DNA of 64,000 nt, taken from Pectobacterium brasiliense (GTDB lineage: Bacteria > Pseudomonadota > Gammaproteobacteria > Enterobacterales > Enterobacteriaceae). Numbering within the stretch: the first letter of the stretch is position 1; each line of letters opens with the position of its first letter. Where the stretch lies: contig NZ_JACDSF010000016.1 of the NCBI RefSeq assembly GCF_013449685.1, positions 192,440 to 256,439 on the forward strand, read 5' to 3'. This document shows positions 54,941 through 63,816 of this stretch, piece after piece. The notes beneath the pieces were generated by a model. It was not told the origin of the DNA. It was given only the letters and a program-made list of their open reading frames with translations, and made no database searches. Position numbers and translations under genes: made by a program.

Positions 54941-55928
54941 GGCAAAACCTGCTTCTGCACCGGCTGCGAAAGCAGAAGGTAAGAGCGAGTTCGCTGAGAA
55001 TGATGCTTACATTCACGCCACGCCGGTTATCCGTCGTCTGGCTCGTGAATTCGGCGTAAATCTGGCGAAAGTGAAGGGTTCTGGTCGTAAAGGACGTATC
55101 CTGCGCGAAGACGTTCAGGCTTACGTGAAAGATGCCGTGAAACGCGCTGAGTCTGCGCCAGCGGCTGCCGCTGGCGGAGGTCTGCCGGGCATGCTGCCAT
55201 GGCCGAAAGTCGACTTCAGCAAGTTTGGTGAAGTGGAAGAAGTGGAACTGGGTCGTATCCAGAAAATCTCTGGTGCTAACCTGAGCCGTAACTGGGTGAT
55301 GATCCCGCACGTTACGCACTTCGATAAAACTGATATCACCGATCTGGAAGCGTTCCGTAAACAGCAGAACGCCGAGGCTGAGAAGCGCAAACTGGATGTG
55401 AAATTCACCCCAGTTGTCTTCATCATGAAAGCCGTTGCTGCTGCGCTTGAGCAGATGCCACGCTTCAACAGTTCCCTGTCTGAAGACGCGCAACGTCTGA
55501 CGCTGAAGAAATACATCAACATCGGTGTTGCGGTTGATACCCCGAACGGTCTAGTGGTTCCGGTCTTTAAAGATGTGAACAAGAAGAGCATCACTGAGCT
55601 GTCTCGTGAACTGATGGCGATCTCCAAGAAAGCCCGTGATGGTAAGCTGACCGCTGGCGAAATGCAGGGCGGATGCTTCACGATCTCCAGCCTGGGTGGC
55701 ATCGGGACTACGCACTTTGCACCGATCGTCAACGCGCCGGAAGTCGCTATTCTTGGTGTGTCTAAGTCTGCGATAGAACCGGTCTGGAATGGTAAAGAGT
55801 TCACGCCGCGTCTGATGATGCCGATGTCTCTATCCTTCGACCACCGTGTCATTGACGGTGCTGATGGTGCTCGCTTCATTACCATCATTAACAACATGTT
55901 GTCTGACATCCGCCGTCTGGTGATGTAA
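54042..55928 (+). CDS. aceF: Pyruvate dehydrogenase E2 (dihydrolipoyl acetyltransferase)
   Basis: 628 residues. Three N-terminal lipoyl domains, each with [10 protein letters not shown]; the lipoylated lysines fall near residues 41, 144 and 243. Ala/Pro-rich linkers separate them, then a peripheral subunit-binding domain (about 325-365, [20 protein letters not shown]) and the catalytic acetyltransferase domain with the active-site His/Asp in [17 protein letters not shown]. It forms the core of the complex. The lipoyl repeats make near-identical DNA segments at about 300-bp intervals. Confidence 0.98.
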   Translation: MAIEINVPDIGADEVEVTEVLVKVGDKVEAEQSLITVEGDKASMEVPSPQAGVVKEIKVSVGDKVETGKLIMIFDSADGAADAAPAKAEEKKEAAPAAAPAASAAKDVNVPDIGGDEVEVTEVLVKVGDTVAAEQSLITVEGDKASMEVPAPFAGTVKEIKISTGDKVSTGSLIMVFEVAGAAPAAALAQAAAPAAASPAASAAKEVNVPDIGGDEVEVTEVMVKVGDKIAAEQSLITVEGDKASMEVPAPFAGTVKEIKISTGDKVKTGSLIMVFEVEGAAPAAAPVAKQEAATAPAPAAKPASAPAAKAEGKSEFAENDAYIHATPVIRRLAREFGVNLAKVKGSGRKGRILREDVQAYVKDAVKRAESAPAAAAGGGLPGMLPWPKVDFSKFGEVEEVELGRIQKISGANLSRNWVMIPHVTHFDKTDITDLEAFRKQQNAEAEKRKLDVKFTPVVFIMKAVAAALEQMPRFNSSLSEDAQRLTLKKYINIGVAVDTPNGLVVPVFKDVNKKSITELSRELMAISKKARDGKLTAGEMQGGCFTISSLGGIGTTHFAPIVNAPEVAILGVSKSAIEPVWNGKEFTPRLMMPMSLSFDHRVIDGADGARFITIINNMLSDIRRLVM

Positions 55929-55931
55929 TCG

Positions 55932-55959
55932 AAAAGCCGGCCTGACGGCCGGCTTTTTT
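55932..55959 (+). terminator. Terminator after aceF
   Basis: GCCGGCC (55936-55942), loop TGAC and GGCCGGC (55947-55953), with flanking A4/T6, 4 bp past the aceF stop. Partial termination here would let lpdA be expressed separately from its own promoter. Confidence 0.9.
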
Positions 55960-56164
55960 CTGATAAGCTGTAATTTGTTACAGCTGTCAGTGATCAAGGA
56001 CAAATCGTTAGTCGCTTGTTGTTTCAAAATTGTTAACGATTTTGTAAACTACTGTGGCAAAGACACGTCCCGGTGGAAGAGGGCGTTATTAAAAATACAC
56101 CCTCAATCAGAATGATGACGGGTGTGACGTCACAGACCCGCCGGAAATCAATTAAGAGGTCATG

Positions 56165-57589
56165 ATGAGTACTGAAATTAAAGCTCAGGTAGTGGTACTT
56201 GGTGGCGGCCCAGCAGGCTACTCTGCTGCATTCCGCGCGGCGGATTTAGGGCTGGAAACCGTACTGGTAGAGCGCTACGCCACGTTAGGCGGGGTGTGTC
56301 TGAATGTCGGCTGTATCCCTTCCAAAGCCCTGCTGCACGTTGCTAAAGTGATTGAAGAAGCCAAGGCTTTGGCGGAACACGGTATCGTGTTCGGTGAACC
56401 TAAAACCGACATTGATAAAATCCGCCTGTGGAAAGAAAAGGTCATTAATCAAATGACTGGCGGTCTGTCGGGTATGGCAAAAGGCCGTAAAGTTAAAGTC
56501 GTTAACGGCCTAGGTAAATTTGCGGGTGCTAACTCGCTGGTTGTTGACGGTGAAAACGGCAAAACGACGATCAACTTCGATAACGCGATTATCGCGGCGG
56601 GTTCACGCCCAATCCAACTACCATTTATTCCTCATGATGACCCACGTGTATGGGATTCAACGGATGCGCTGGAGCTGAAAAGTGTTCCAGGGCGTTTGTT
56701 GGTCATGGGTGGTGGTATCATCGGTCTGGAAATGGGTACGGTTTACCATGCGTTGGGTTCACAGATCGACGTGGTTGAAATGTTCGATCAGGTGATTCCG
56801 GCTGCTGACAAAGATGTCGTTAAGGTCTTCACCAAGCGTATCAGCAAGCAGTTCAACCTGATGCTGGAAACCAAAGTAACGGCGGTAGAAGCCAAAGAAG
56901 ACGGCATCTATGTGACGATGGAAGGCAAAAAAGCCCCTGCGGAACCACAGCGTTATGATGCGGTGTTGGTCGCTATCGGTCGTGTACCGAACGGCAAACT
57001 GCTGGATGTAGGCCAAGCGGGCGTGGAAGTTGACGATCGCGGTTTCATCCACGTTGATAAGCAAATGCGTACTAACGTGCCGCACATCTATGCTATCGGC
57101 GACATCGTCGGTCAACCGATGCTGGCGCACAAAGGCGTGCATGAAGGCCACGTTGCTGCTGAAGTGATCTCCGGTAAGAAACACTACTTCGATCCGAAAG
57201 TGATTCCTTCTATTGCTTATACAGAGCCAGAAGTTGCCTGGGTCGGTCTCACAGAGAAAGAAGCGAAAGAAAAAGGCATTAGCTACGAAACCGCGAGCTT
57301 CCCATGGGCGGCATCTGGTCGTGCTGTTGCTTCTGACTGCTCTGAAGGTATGACCAAACTGATTTTTGACAAAGAAACTCACCGTGTTATCGGTGGTGCG
57401 ATTGTCGGGACTAACGGTGGTGAACTGTTAGGTGAAATCGGTCTGGCGATCGAGATGGGCTGTGATGCAGAAGATATCGCACTGACCATCCATGCGCACC
57501 CAACGCTGCATGAGTCCGTTGGTCTGGCGGCTGAAATCTTTGAAGGCAGCATCACCGACCTGCCGAACCCGAAAGCGAAGAAGAAGTAA
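56165..57589 (+). CDS. lpdA: Dihydrolipoamide dehydrogenase
   Basis: 474 residues from ATG 56165, with AAGAGG upstream (ATG 56162 is an alternative). It reoxidises dihydrolipoamide for the pyruvate and 2-oxoglutarate dehydrogenases. Seen: FAD-binding VVVLGGGPAGYSAAFRAADL, redox disulfide GGVCLNVGCIP (about 42-52), NAD-binding VMGGGIIGLEMG, and the C-terminal HAHPTLHES with the catalytic His. The 230-nt gap after aceF leaves room for a separate promoter, as in E. coli. Confidence 0.99.
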   Translation: MSTEIKAQVVVLGGGPAGYSAAFRAADLGLETVLVERYATLGGVCLNVGCIPSKALLHVAKVIEEAKALAEHGIVFGEPKTDIDKIRLWKEKVINQMTGGLSGMAKGRKVKVVNGLGKFAGANSLVVDGENGKTTINFDNAIIAAGSRPIQLPFIPHDDPRVWDSTDALELKSVPGRLLVMGGGIIGLEMGTVYHALGSQIDVVEMFDQVIPAADKDVVKVFTKRISKQFNLMLETKVTAVEAKEDGIYVTMEGKKAPAEPQRYDAVLVAIGRVPNGKLLDVGQAGVEVDDRGFIHVDKQMRTNVPHIYAIGDIVGQPMLAHKGVHEGHVAAEVISGKKHYFDPKVIPSIAYTEPEVAWVGLTEKEAKEKGISYETASFPWAASGRAVASDCSEGMTKLIFDKETHRVIGGAIVGTNGGELLGEIGLAIEMGCDAEDIALTIHAHPTLHESVGLAAEIFEGSITDLPNPKAKKK

Positions 57590-57620
57590 GTTCGCTCAGG
57601 TTCGAATAGCGTGAATTTAA

Positions 57621-57652
57621 TCCGGCACCTTTATAGGTGCCGGATTTTTTTT
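57621..57652 (+). terminator. Terminator after lpdA
   Basis: TCCGGCACCT (57621-57630), loop TTAT and AGGTGCCGGA (57635-57644) form a 10-bp stem followed by eight T (57645-57652). It marks the boundary between the pdh operon and the accessory cassette. Confidence 0.93.
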
Positions 57653-58547
57653 ACGCATCAGAGGTGGGAAATACTCGCGCGCAGAGGAAATCGACGAGTG
57701 CCCGTACTTTTGGTGACGGGTGTTTGCTGGCAGGCCACAACACATAGAAGACGCCGCTGCGCTCCACATAGTCGGTCAGGATCGGCTGTAGATGGCCGCT
57801 GGCCAGCGGTTCACGGATGGAGAAGTCTGGCAGGTAGGCGATCCCCAACCCTTGCAGCGCGAAACAGAGGCGCGTTTCGATGTTGTTGCAGACCATCGAG
57901 GTGGGTAATGGCAACTCTGGTTCGCTGGGGGGAAGTCGTAGCGCCCACGGCTCCAGTTTGCCGCTGTTGGGAAAACGGTAGTGCAGACAGGCGTGCTGCA
58001 TCAGATCGACGGGTATCTGAGGGGTGCCACGCCGGGTAAGGTAGTCTGGCGCAGCGACTAGCAGAGAACGGAAGGCTCCCAGCCTCCGTGCGGTAAGGCG
58101 TGAGTCAATGGGGTCTCCTGTCCGTACCACAGCATCGAAACCTTCTTCAATGACGTCCACCATGCGGTCGGTGAAGTCCAGATCCAGTTCGATCTCGGGG
58201 TATTCACGCATGAATTCGCCGAGTACGGGCAACACCAGTGAACTGACCAACGGCAGACTGACTCGCAGGCGTCCGCGCGGTACGGCGCTGGTCTGCGACA
58301 GCTCCAGTTCTGCTGCTTCGATTTCAGCCAGAATCCGTCGGCTACGCGCCAGAAATAGTGAGCCTTCGGCGGTCAATGTGATGCTGCGCGTACTGCGGTG
58401 AAATAGCCTCACGCCCAGTTTTTCTTCAAGCCGTGCGACGCTTTTGCCAACCGCAGACGCCGACACGCCCAGTAACCTGCCCGCGGCAACAAAACTGCGC
58501 GTTTCTGCTACCTGCACAAACACCACGAAGCCATTCAGGCTGTCCAT
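57651..58547 (-). CDS. LysR family transcriptional regulator
   Basis: 298 residues. N-terminal helix-turn-helix: MDSLNGFVVFVQVAETRSFV then GVSASAVGKSVARLEEKLGV and LFHRSTRSITLTAEG. The C-terminal part is a substrate-binding domain. It resembles the CrgA/DhcR-type subgroup. It is divergent from the serine hydrolase/MFS pair, with a short inverted repeat in the shared gap, so it probably controls that pair. The inducer is unknown. Confidence 0.9.
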   Translation of the reverse strand: MDSLNGFVVFVQVAETRSFVAAGRLLGVSASAVGKSVARLEEKLGVRLFHRSTRSITLTAEGSLFLARSRRILAEIEAAELELSQTSAVPRGRLRVSLPLVSSLVLPVLGEFMREYPEIELDLDFTDRMVDVIEEGFDAVVRTGDPIDSRLTARRLGAFRSLLVAAPDYLTRRGTPQIPVDLMQHACLHYRFPNSGKLEPWALRLPPSEPELPLPTSMVCNNIETRLCFALQGLGIAYLPDFSIREPLASGHLQPILTDYVERSGVFYVLWPASKHPSPKVRALVDFLCARVFPTSDA

Positions 58548-58563
58548 ATTACTCCCTTTTTAT

Positions 58564-58583
58564 TACGGACGGTTTATTCCGTA
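58564..58583. promoter_or_regulatory. Candidate LysR operator
   Basis: TACGGA (58564-58569), 8 nt, TCCGTA (58578-58583) is a perfect 6-bp-arm inverted repeat, 17 bp upstream of the LysR start and about 115 bp before the divergent hydrolase. It contains a T-N11-A pattern. Position and symmetry fit a LysR site; the function is inferred. Confidence 0.45.
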
Positions 58584-58697
58584 TATCGAGGAACTGTAGC
58601 CTACTTTTTCTTTAATTGCTGATTTTCTATCGTAACGGGAACGCCCATTGATAAAAGGAACACCCCGTGATAACTCCCGTATTTTCTCTGGATACCG

Positions 58698-59861
58698 GTG
58701 CCTCAATCGCCCCTCTCTCTGCCCGAATTCAGGCCGTTGTTCCAACAGGCGTTGGACGATGAGCGTTTGGTCGGTGCTGTCGTGCTGGTCGCGCGCAACG
58801 GAGAATTGATTCATCAGCAGGCTGCAGGATGGGCTGATCGGGAGAGCGCCCGTCCTATGGCGCTGGACGCCATCTTCCGGCTGGCTTCTGTCAGCAAGCC
58901 TATCGTGTCAGTCGCGGCACTGGTACTGGTGGCGCAAGGTCGGCTCGATCTGGATGAGGATATTACTCGCTGGATGCCGACGTTCCAGCTCCGGCTCGCC
59001 GACGGCAGCCCTGCTCGCGTTACCGCGCGGCAGTTGCTTAGCCACACCGCGGGTTTGAGCTACCGCTTTTTCGAAACTCATGCGGACGGCTCCTACGCAC
59101 AGGCGGGTGTCTCAGACGGTATGGATGCCTCTGGCATCAGCCTGACGGAGAACCTGCGTCGTATCGCCAGCGTTCCGCTGCAATACGTGCCGGGAGAGGC
59201 TTGGGGTTATTCGCTGGCAACAGATGTATTGGGCGCCTTGATCGAACGCATTTACGGTACGTCATTGAATGAGGCGGTTCGCCAACTGGTGACCGACCCG
59301 CTGGGCATGCACGATACCGGCTTCGTTGTGCGTGACCCATCGCGCCTGACTACCTCTTACGTGAACGACACCCCGCAGCCGCACCGACTGACCGAAGGTG
59401 AAACGGTTTCTCCCTTTGAAGGGGCAATTGGTATCGCGTACAGCCCTGCTCGCATCTGTGATCCTCAGGCCTTTCCATCAGGCGGTGCAGGCATGGCTGG
59501 CACGGCTTGGGATCTGTTGCGCCTGCTGGAAGCTCTGCGTAAAGGTGGCGGTGTCCCGCTGCCTGACGCGCTGATCGAGGAGATGGAACGCGATCAAACA
59601 CAGGGTCTGGAACTGCCCAATGCACCGGGCTGCGGTTTTGGCCTCGGTTTCTCCGTCTTGCGCGATCCGCTGTTAGCCGGGTCGCCTGAATCGTCTGGCA
59701 CCTGGCGCTGGGGAGGTGCCTACGGTCATTCATGGTTTGTCGATCGAACACAAGGTTTGAGCGTAGTGGCTTTCACTAACACGATGTACGAAGGGATGTC
59801 GGGGAGTTTTGTCACTGAACTGCGCGATGCCGTGTATGGCGAACTGGGGGCAGCACGATGA
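58698..59861 (+). CDS. Serine hydrolase of the beta-lactamase/esterase family
   Basis: 387 residues, GTG start with only a weak GGAT upstream. Beta-lactamase fold (class C/EstB/PBP-like): nucleophile motif SVSK in FRLASVSKPIVSVAALVL (about residue 68), YSLATDV as the Tyr motif near 170, and a GAYGHSWF strand late in the protein in place of KTG. It has no signal peptide, so it is likely cytoplasmic and more probably an esterase than a wall-directed beta-lactamase. It overlaps the MFS gene by 4 nt and faces a LysR regulator. Confidence 0.88.
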   Translation: MPQSPLSLPEFRPLFQQALDDERLVGAVVLVARNGELIHQQAAGWADRESARPMALDAIFRLASVSKPIVSVAALVLVAQGRLDLDEDITRWMPTFQLRLADGSPARVTARQLLSHTAGLSYRFFETHADGSYAQAGVSDGMDASGISLTENLRRIASVPLQYVPGEAWGYSLATDVLGALIERIYGTSLNEAVRQLVTDPLGMHDTGFVVRDPSRLTTSYVNDTPQPHRLTEGETVSPFEGAIGIAYSPARICDPQAFPSGGAGMAGTAWDLLRLLEALRKGGGVPLPDALIEEMERDQTQGLELPNAPGCGFGLGFSVLRDPLLAGSPESSGTWRWGGAYGHSWFVDRTQGLSVVAFTNTMYEGMSGSFVTELRDAVYGELGAAR

Positions 59862-61042
59862 CGGCCTCGCTGACCGATATACACCGTGACAGACTGCCCA
59901 TCGCCTCATTGCTGGCGTTAGCCACGGCAGCTTTCATCACTATCCTGACCGAAGCGCTGCCAGCGGGTTTGCTGCCACAAATGGCGCAAGGTCTAGCGGT
60001 GTCCGAAGCCTGGGTCGGACAAACCGTCACTATCTACGCCATGGGTTCTCTGGCGGCAGCGATTCCGTTGACCGCCGCGACGCAAGGTGTGCGTCGCCGC
60101 CTGCTGTTGCTGGTAGCTATTGCAGGTTTCGCTGTCGCCAATGCGATTACGGCATTTTCCGGTAGCTATGTGTTAACGATGGCGGCGCGTTTTCTAGTGG
60201 GTGTTGCCGCTGGGTTGCTGTGGGCGCTACTGGCGGGCTATGCGGCCCGTATGGTGCCCGAACACCAGAAGGGACGAGCTATTGCGATAGCGATGGTCGG
60301 CACGCCATTAGCCTTGTCGCTCGGTGTGCCCGCAGGAACCTTTCTTGGCAACGTGATCGGCTGGCGAATGTGTTTCGGTATGATGAGTGGTTTGGCAGTC
60401 GTGCTCATGTTGTGGGTACGTATTCAGGTACCGGATTTCGCTGGGCAATCTGCAAGCAGGAGGCTATCTCTGGGGCAGGTGTTCACCATGGCAGGCGTGC
60501 GACCCGTGCTGTGCGCAGTGCTGGCCTTTGTGCTGGCGCATAACATTCTCTACACCTACATTGCGTCGTTTCTCGCGGCGGTGGGCATGGTTGCACAAAC
60601 TGGTTTGGTGCTGCTGGTATTCGGCGTTACGTCACTGCTAGGCATCTGGATCGTCGGCGTGCTGATTGACCGCTATTTGCGAGCCCTGACGCTCGCCTGC
60701 TCGGCATTGTTCTGCCTGTCCGTACTGGCGCTTGGCGTGGCAGGTGATGTACCAGCTGTGGTCTATGCGGCAGTGGCCGTCTGGGGAATCGCCTTCGGCG
60801 GTGCGGCAACGCTATTCCAGACGGCTCTTGTCAGAACGGCTGAAGGAGGGACTGACGTGGCGCAGTCTATGTTGGTTACCGCCTGGAACATGGCTATCGC
60901 AGGGGGCGGTATCATCGGTGGTGTTCTGCTGGAGCGTCTCGGCGTTGCCGCTTTCTCTCCGGCGCTGTTGGTGCTGTTATTGATTGCGTTCGTTGTAGTG
61001 TGGTCTGCCAGACAACACGGCTTCCCCATGGCGCGACGGTAA
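59858..61042 (+). CDS. MFS transporter, DHA1-type efflux protein
   Basis: 394 residues with 12 predicted TM helices. Seen: TEALPAGLLPQMAQGLAVSE with the adjacent GQTVTIYA helix, and RFLVGVAAGLLWALLAGYAA then RMVPEHQKGRAIAIAMVG, typical of AraJ/SotB/NepI-like exporters of sugars, nucleosides or drugs. Translationally coupled to the hydrolase through ATGA. The pair suggests uptake or export of a compound the hydrolase acts on; the direction is probably out. Confidence 0.88.
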   Translation: MTASLTDIHRDRLPIASLLALATAAFITILTEALPAGLLPQMAQGLAVSEAWVGQTVTIYAMGSLAAAIPLTAATQGVRRRLLLLVAIAGFAVANAITAFSGSYVLTMAARFLVGVAAGLLWALLAGYAARMVPEHQKGRAIAIAMVGTPLALSLGVPAGTFLGNVIGWRMCFGMMSGLAVVLMLWVRIQVPDFAGQSASRRLSLGQVFTMAGVRPVLCAVLAFVLAHNILYTYIASFLAAVGMVAQTGLVLLVFGVTSLLGIWIVGVLIDRYLRALTLACSALFCLSVLALGVAGDVPAVVYAAVAVWGIAFGGAATLFQTALVRTAEGGTDVAQSMLVTAWNMAIAGGGIIGGVLLERLGVAAFSPALLVLLLIAFVVVWSARQHGFPMARR

Positions 61043-61163
61043 AGTGTCTGGTGCGATTTTTTGCCAGACGCTTCGCAGAATGCGCGCTCCGTCCGTTTAT
61101 TTTTAGCGGTGTCAATTACAATCAAACCTCAAAAAGAAACGATGTTTTATTTTTGAGGTTATG

Positions 61164-62351
61164 ATGAATCTTAATACCTTACGCTCTTCTGTCTGGCTAC
61201 TGGCGGCTTTGCTGACCAGCCCTTCACTGATGGCGAACGATATGAACCCTACGATTCAACCCGCGACAGATCAGGCGGTGACGGATGAAGGACTGCCTTC
61301 ATTTTATCCGCAGCTTAAACAGCAGATGACCTACACGGATTCCTGGCTATCTGGGCGTTTTACGGATTTTAGCGAGTGGCAAGCCCAGTCGAGAAAAACC
61401 CTGCGTTCGCTGCTTCTGACGCCGGATTCCACCAAAGACTTTGCTCCGCAGGCGATGGAAAAACAGGATCGCGGCAGCTATACCGCGGAGAAAGTCGCTT
61501 TCAACTTGACCGATGAAAGCCGCGTAGACGCGTTGCTCCTGACGCCAAAAAGTGCGGGGCCGCACCCTGCGGTGATCCTGCTGCACGATCACGGCGCGAA
61601 GTTTGATATCGGCAAAGAGAAGATGATTAAGCCGTGGGGCAATGACGCACAGCTCGATTCCGCACAGGCGTGGGCAGATAAGTTCTTCACCGGCCGCTTT
61701 GTCGGGGATGAACTGGCGAAGCGGGGTTATGTGGTGCTGGCGGTTGATGCGCTAGGTTGGGGATCGCGCGGGCCGATCAAATATGAGCAGCAGCAGGCGC
61801 TGGCGAGTAATTTATTTAATCTGGGGCGCTCACTCGCGGGTCTGATGGCCTACGAAGACATGCGGGCGACGGACTTTCTGGCATCGCTTGAACAGGTTGA
61901 TAAGCAACGTATCGGCGTCGTGGGTTTTTCAATGGGTGCTTATCGTGCCTGGCAGCTCGCCGCGCTGTCCGACAAGGTAGCGGCAACGGCCGCGGTATCT
62001 TGGATTGGTACATATGACGGGTTAATGACGCCGGGAAATAACGTGCTGAGAGGCCAGTCGGCATTCTATATGCTGCATCCTGGACTATCGACGCGCTTTG
62101 ATTTCCCCGATGTGGCGAGTGTCGCCGCGCCAAAACCGATGCTGTTATTTAACGGCGGCAAAGACAAGCTGTTCCCGACGAAATCCGTTGAAGATGCCTA
62201 CGCCAAGATGCATAAGGTGTGGCAATCCCAACGGGCGGACAACAAGCTGCAAACCAAAATCTGGCCTGAGCTGGGGCACGTCTTCTATCAGGAACAGCAG
62301 GAAGAAGTGTTTCGCTTTCTGGACCAGTGGCTAAAACCTGCATCCCGCTAA
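61164..62351 (+). CDS. Secreted alpha/beta hydrolase (dienelactone hydrolase-like)
   Basis: 395 residues from ATG 61164 with TTTGAGG upstream (61161 is an alternative). An N-terminal signal peptide is present: LNTLRSSVWLLAALLTSPSL with a likely cut after MA, so it is periplasmic or secreted. An alpha/beta-hydrolase fold: HDHGAKFDIG oxyanion region, nucleophile GFSMGAYRAW, Asp in FNGGKDKLFP and His in WPELGHVFY. The substrate is unknown. It lies 118 nt after the MFS gene and probably has its own promoter. Confidence 0.86.
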   Translation: MNLNTLRSSVWLLAALLTSPSLMANDMNPTIQPATDQAVTDEGLPSFYPQLKQQMTYTDSWLSGRFTDFSEWQAQSRKTLRSLLLTPDSTKDFAPQAMEKQDRGSYTAEKVAFNLTDESRVDALLLTPKSAGPHPAVILLHDHGAKFDIGKEKMIKPWGNDAQLDSAQAWADKFFTGRFVGDELAKRGYVVLAVDALGWGSRGPIKYEQQQALASNLFNLGRSLAGLMAYEDMRATDFLASLEQVDKQRIGVVGFSMGAYRAWQLAALSDKVAATAAVSWIGTYDGLMTPGNNVLRGQSAFYMLHPGLSTRFDFPDVASVAAPKPMLLFNGGKDKLFPTKSVEDAYAKMHKVWQSQRADNKLQTKIWPELGHVFYQEQQEEVFRFLDQWLKPASR

Positions 62352-62354
62352 AAC

Positions 62355-62386
62355 CAGTACCTTATTAAAACAGTACCTTGTTAAAA
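62355..62386. repeat. Tandem 16-bp duplication
   Basis: CAGTACCTTATTAAAA (62355-62370) is followed directly by CAGTACCTTGTTAAAA (62371-62386), one base different. It spans the gap between two convergent stop codons, and the second copy supplies the PrpD-family stop at 62381-62383. Probably a recent slippage or duplication. Confidence 0.85.
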
Positions 62387-63709
62387 CAACAGCCCAAGCA
62401 AATAGCGTAGATCGCCTTCTTGCCGTAATGCGCAGCGGTCGGCGATCTTGCTGCTGTCGAGATGCGCCAGCGAACCGATTGTTTGCCGCAGCTTGGCACG
62501 GAGATCGGTGGGGCGCGCCGAGGTTTCCTGACGTGTGGTGCGCTGGATTAGCGTGCTGCCGTTACGCAGGTGCAGCGTAACCTCATGAAAGCGCGCCTCT
62601 GGGTCAAGCTCATCGGGTGGCGCGGTTTCATCGGCGCGGCGTATGACGCGGTTCGCCAGCGCGGAGATCGTGGTTTCAACCGGAGCTTCTGAAAAATGAG
62701 CCAGCTTTAGCTCCCCTTCAATCAGTGCCGCCGCAATCACATATTCCAGACTGAACCGGGCTTCTACGCCGTTTGTCGCGTTACGGATAAAGGGAGCAAC
62801 ATCGCCGCCCGGTGGGAAAGTCACCGTGATCTGTTCGATGGCATCGGCCAGATCGGCATTTACACCATTCTGCTTGTGCCACCGTTCCCGCAGGGCAAAA
62901 GCCGCCTCGGCAGCGCTGTGGGTGCCGCCACAGGTTGGGTAGCGCTTGAACTCCAGACCAGGAGACAGCATGCGCCACGGCGCGCCCCAGTTTTCAACCA
63001 GCAGCTCCGGCTGCTGTTTTTGATCGCCGTGCGCCGCAAGAAAGGCGTCAATCACCTGCTGTTCGTTGCCCTCGAAGCCCGCTAAGCCCAGCTTGACGGC
63101 GGTTAGCCCCGCTCTGGCGGAAAGCCCAGCATGTAGTGGTTTGACCGCTGAACCAAACTGCGCCCGCAGCCCTGCGGCCTGTGTGGCGGCAAGACCAAGA
63201 ATGGTTTGCGTCTGTTCTAGCGAAGCACCAGCCAGACGTGCAGCAGCGGCAGCGGCGGCGATAGCGCCGAGCGTCGCCGTGTTGTGGTAGCCGAGACTGT
63301 AATGACGCGGACCGCATGCCAGCCCGATTCTGCCTGCGGCTTCCACACCGATCACATACGCCGTCAAAAATGCCTCTTCCGTGACGGAGGGATCTTCTGC
63401 AGCCAGAGCAAACAGGGCAGGCAGAATGACAGTGCTGGGGTGGCCGCGAAACGCCGGATGGTAATCGTCAAAATCCAATACGTGACCGGCATAACCCAGA
63501 ATCAAGCTACGCGTCAGGCTGTCCGTGCCGCTGAAGACCTGCTTTAACGGCGCAAGCCCGCTATCGGCAATCGCACCCTGTACGATGGGAAGTGCGGTGG
63601 AAACGAAGTCAGTCACCCCGTTACGGGCGGCCTCTAGCGCTTCTCGATGAGGTTCGCTATGGATGATGTGGTGGGCAAGCGTTGCGGTGATATCAGTCTG
63701 ATTGGTCAT
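62381..63709 (-). CDS. MmgE/PrpD family protein
   Basis: 442 residues, related to 2-methylcitrate dehydratase. Seen: DFVSTALPIVQGAIADSGLA at the N terminus, LGYAGHVLDFDDYHPAFRGH with the HPS motif, GLAATQAAGLRAQFGSAVKP, and KRYPTCGGTHSAAEAAFAL. Family members dehydrate or isomerise tricarboxylic-type acids, but many have other unknown roles. It stands alone here without prpBCD, so propionate catabolism is not implied. Confidence 0.87.
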   Translation of the reverse strand: MTNQTDITATLAHHIIHSEPHREALEAARNGVTDFVSTALPIVQGAIADSGLAPLKQVFSGTDSLTRSLILGYAGHVLDFDDYHPAFRGHPSTVILPALFALAAEDPSVTEEAFLTAYVIGVEAAGRIGLACGPRHYSLGYHNTATLGAIAAAAAAARLAGASLEQTQTILGLAATQAAGLRAQFGSAVKPLHAGLSARAGLTAVKLGLAGFEGNEQQVIDAFLAAHGDQKQQPELLVENWGAPWRMLSPGLEFKRYPTCGGTHSAAEAAFALRERWHKQNGVNADLADAIEQITVTFPPGGDVAPFIRNATNGVEARFSLEYVIAAALIEGELKLAHFSEAPVETTISALANRVIRRADETAPPDELDPEARFHEVTLHLRNGSTLIQRTTRQETSARPTDLRAKLRQTIGSLAHLDSSKIADRCALRQEGDLRYLLGLLF

Positions 63710-63766
63710 GGATAGTCGTGTGCTGGCGGAAAAATACTAATTTACTGCGCATTGCTGAAGAGCAAT

Positions 63767-63805
63767 TAATAACCAAACGGAATAACAAATTCCATTTGGT
63801 TATTA
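63767..63805. promoter_or_regulatory. Long inverted repeat between PrpD-family and AraC genes
   Basis: Arms of 17 bp with one mismatch: left 63767-63783 (TAATAACCAAACGGAAT), loop AACAA, right 63789-63805. It lies 57 bp upstream of the PrpD-family start and 11 bp after the AraC stop on the same strand. It may be an operator or an RNA hairpin ending the AraC transcript, though no T run follows. Confidence 0.6.
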
Positions 63806-63816
63806 TTGATTGAAGA

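Noticed and set aside
56029-56055. Possible ArcA or promoter element before lpdA (TTGTTA, TGTAAA)
   Set aside because: Repeat spacing is 12 rather than 11 bp and no -10 fits the -35 at normal spacing, so it was not listed as a site.
58698-59861. AmpC-type beta-lactamase under AmpD control
   Set aside because: It has the fold motifs but no signal peptide, lacks a KTG motif, and faces a LysR gene not resembling AmpR closely; an esterase is more likely.
62381-63709. Propionate (methylcitrate) operon
   Set aside because: Only a PrpD-family gene is present, with no prpB, prpC or prpE neighbour, so the pathway is not supported.
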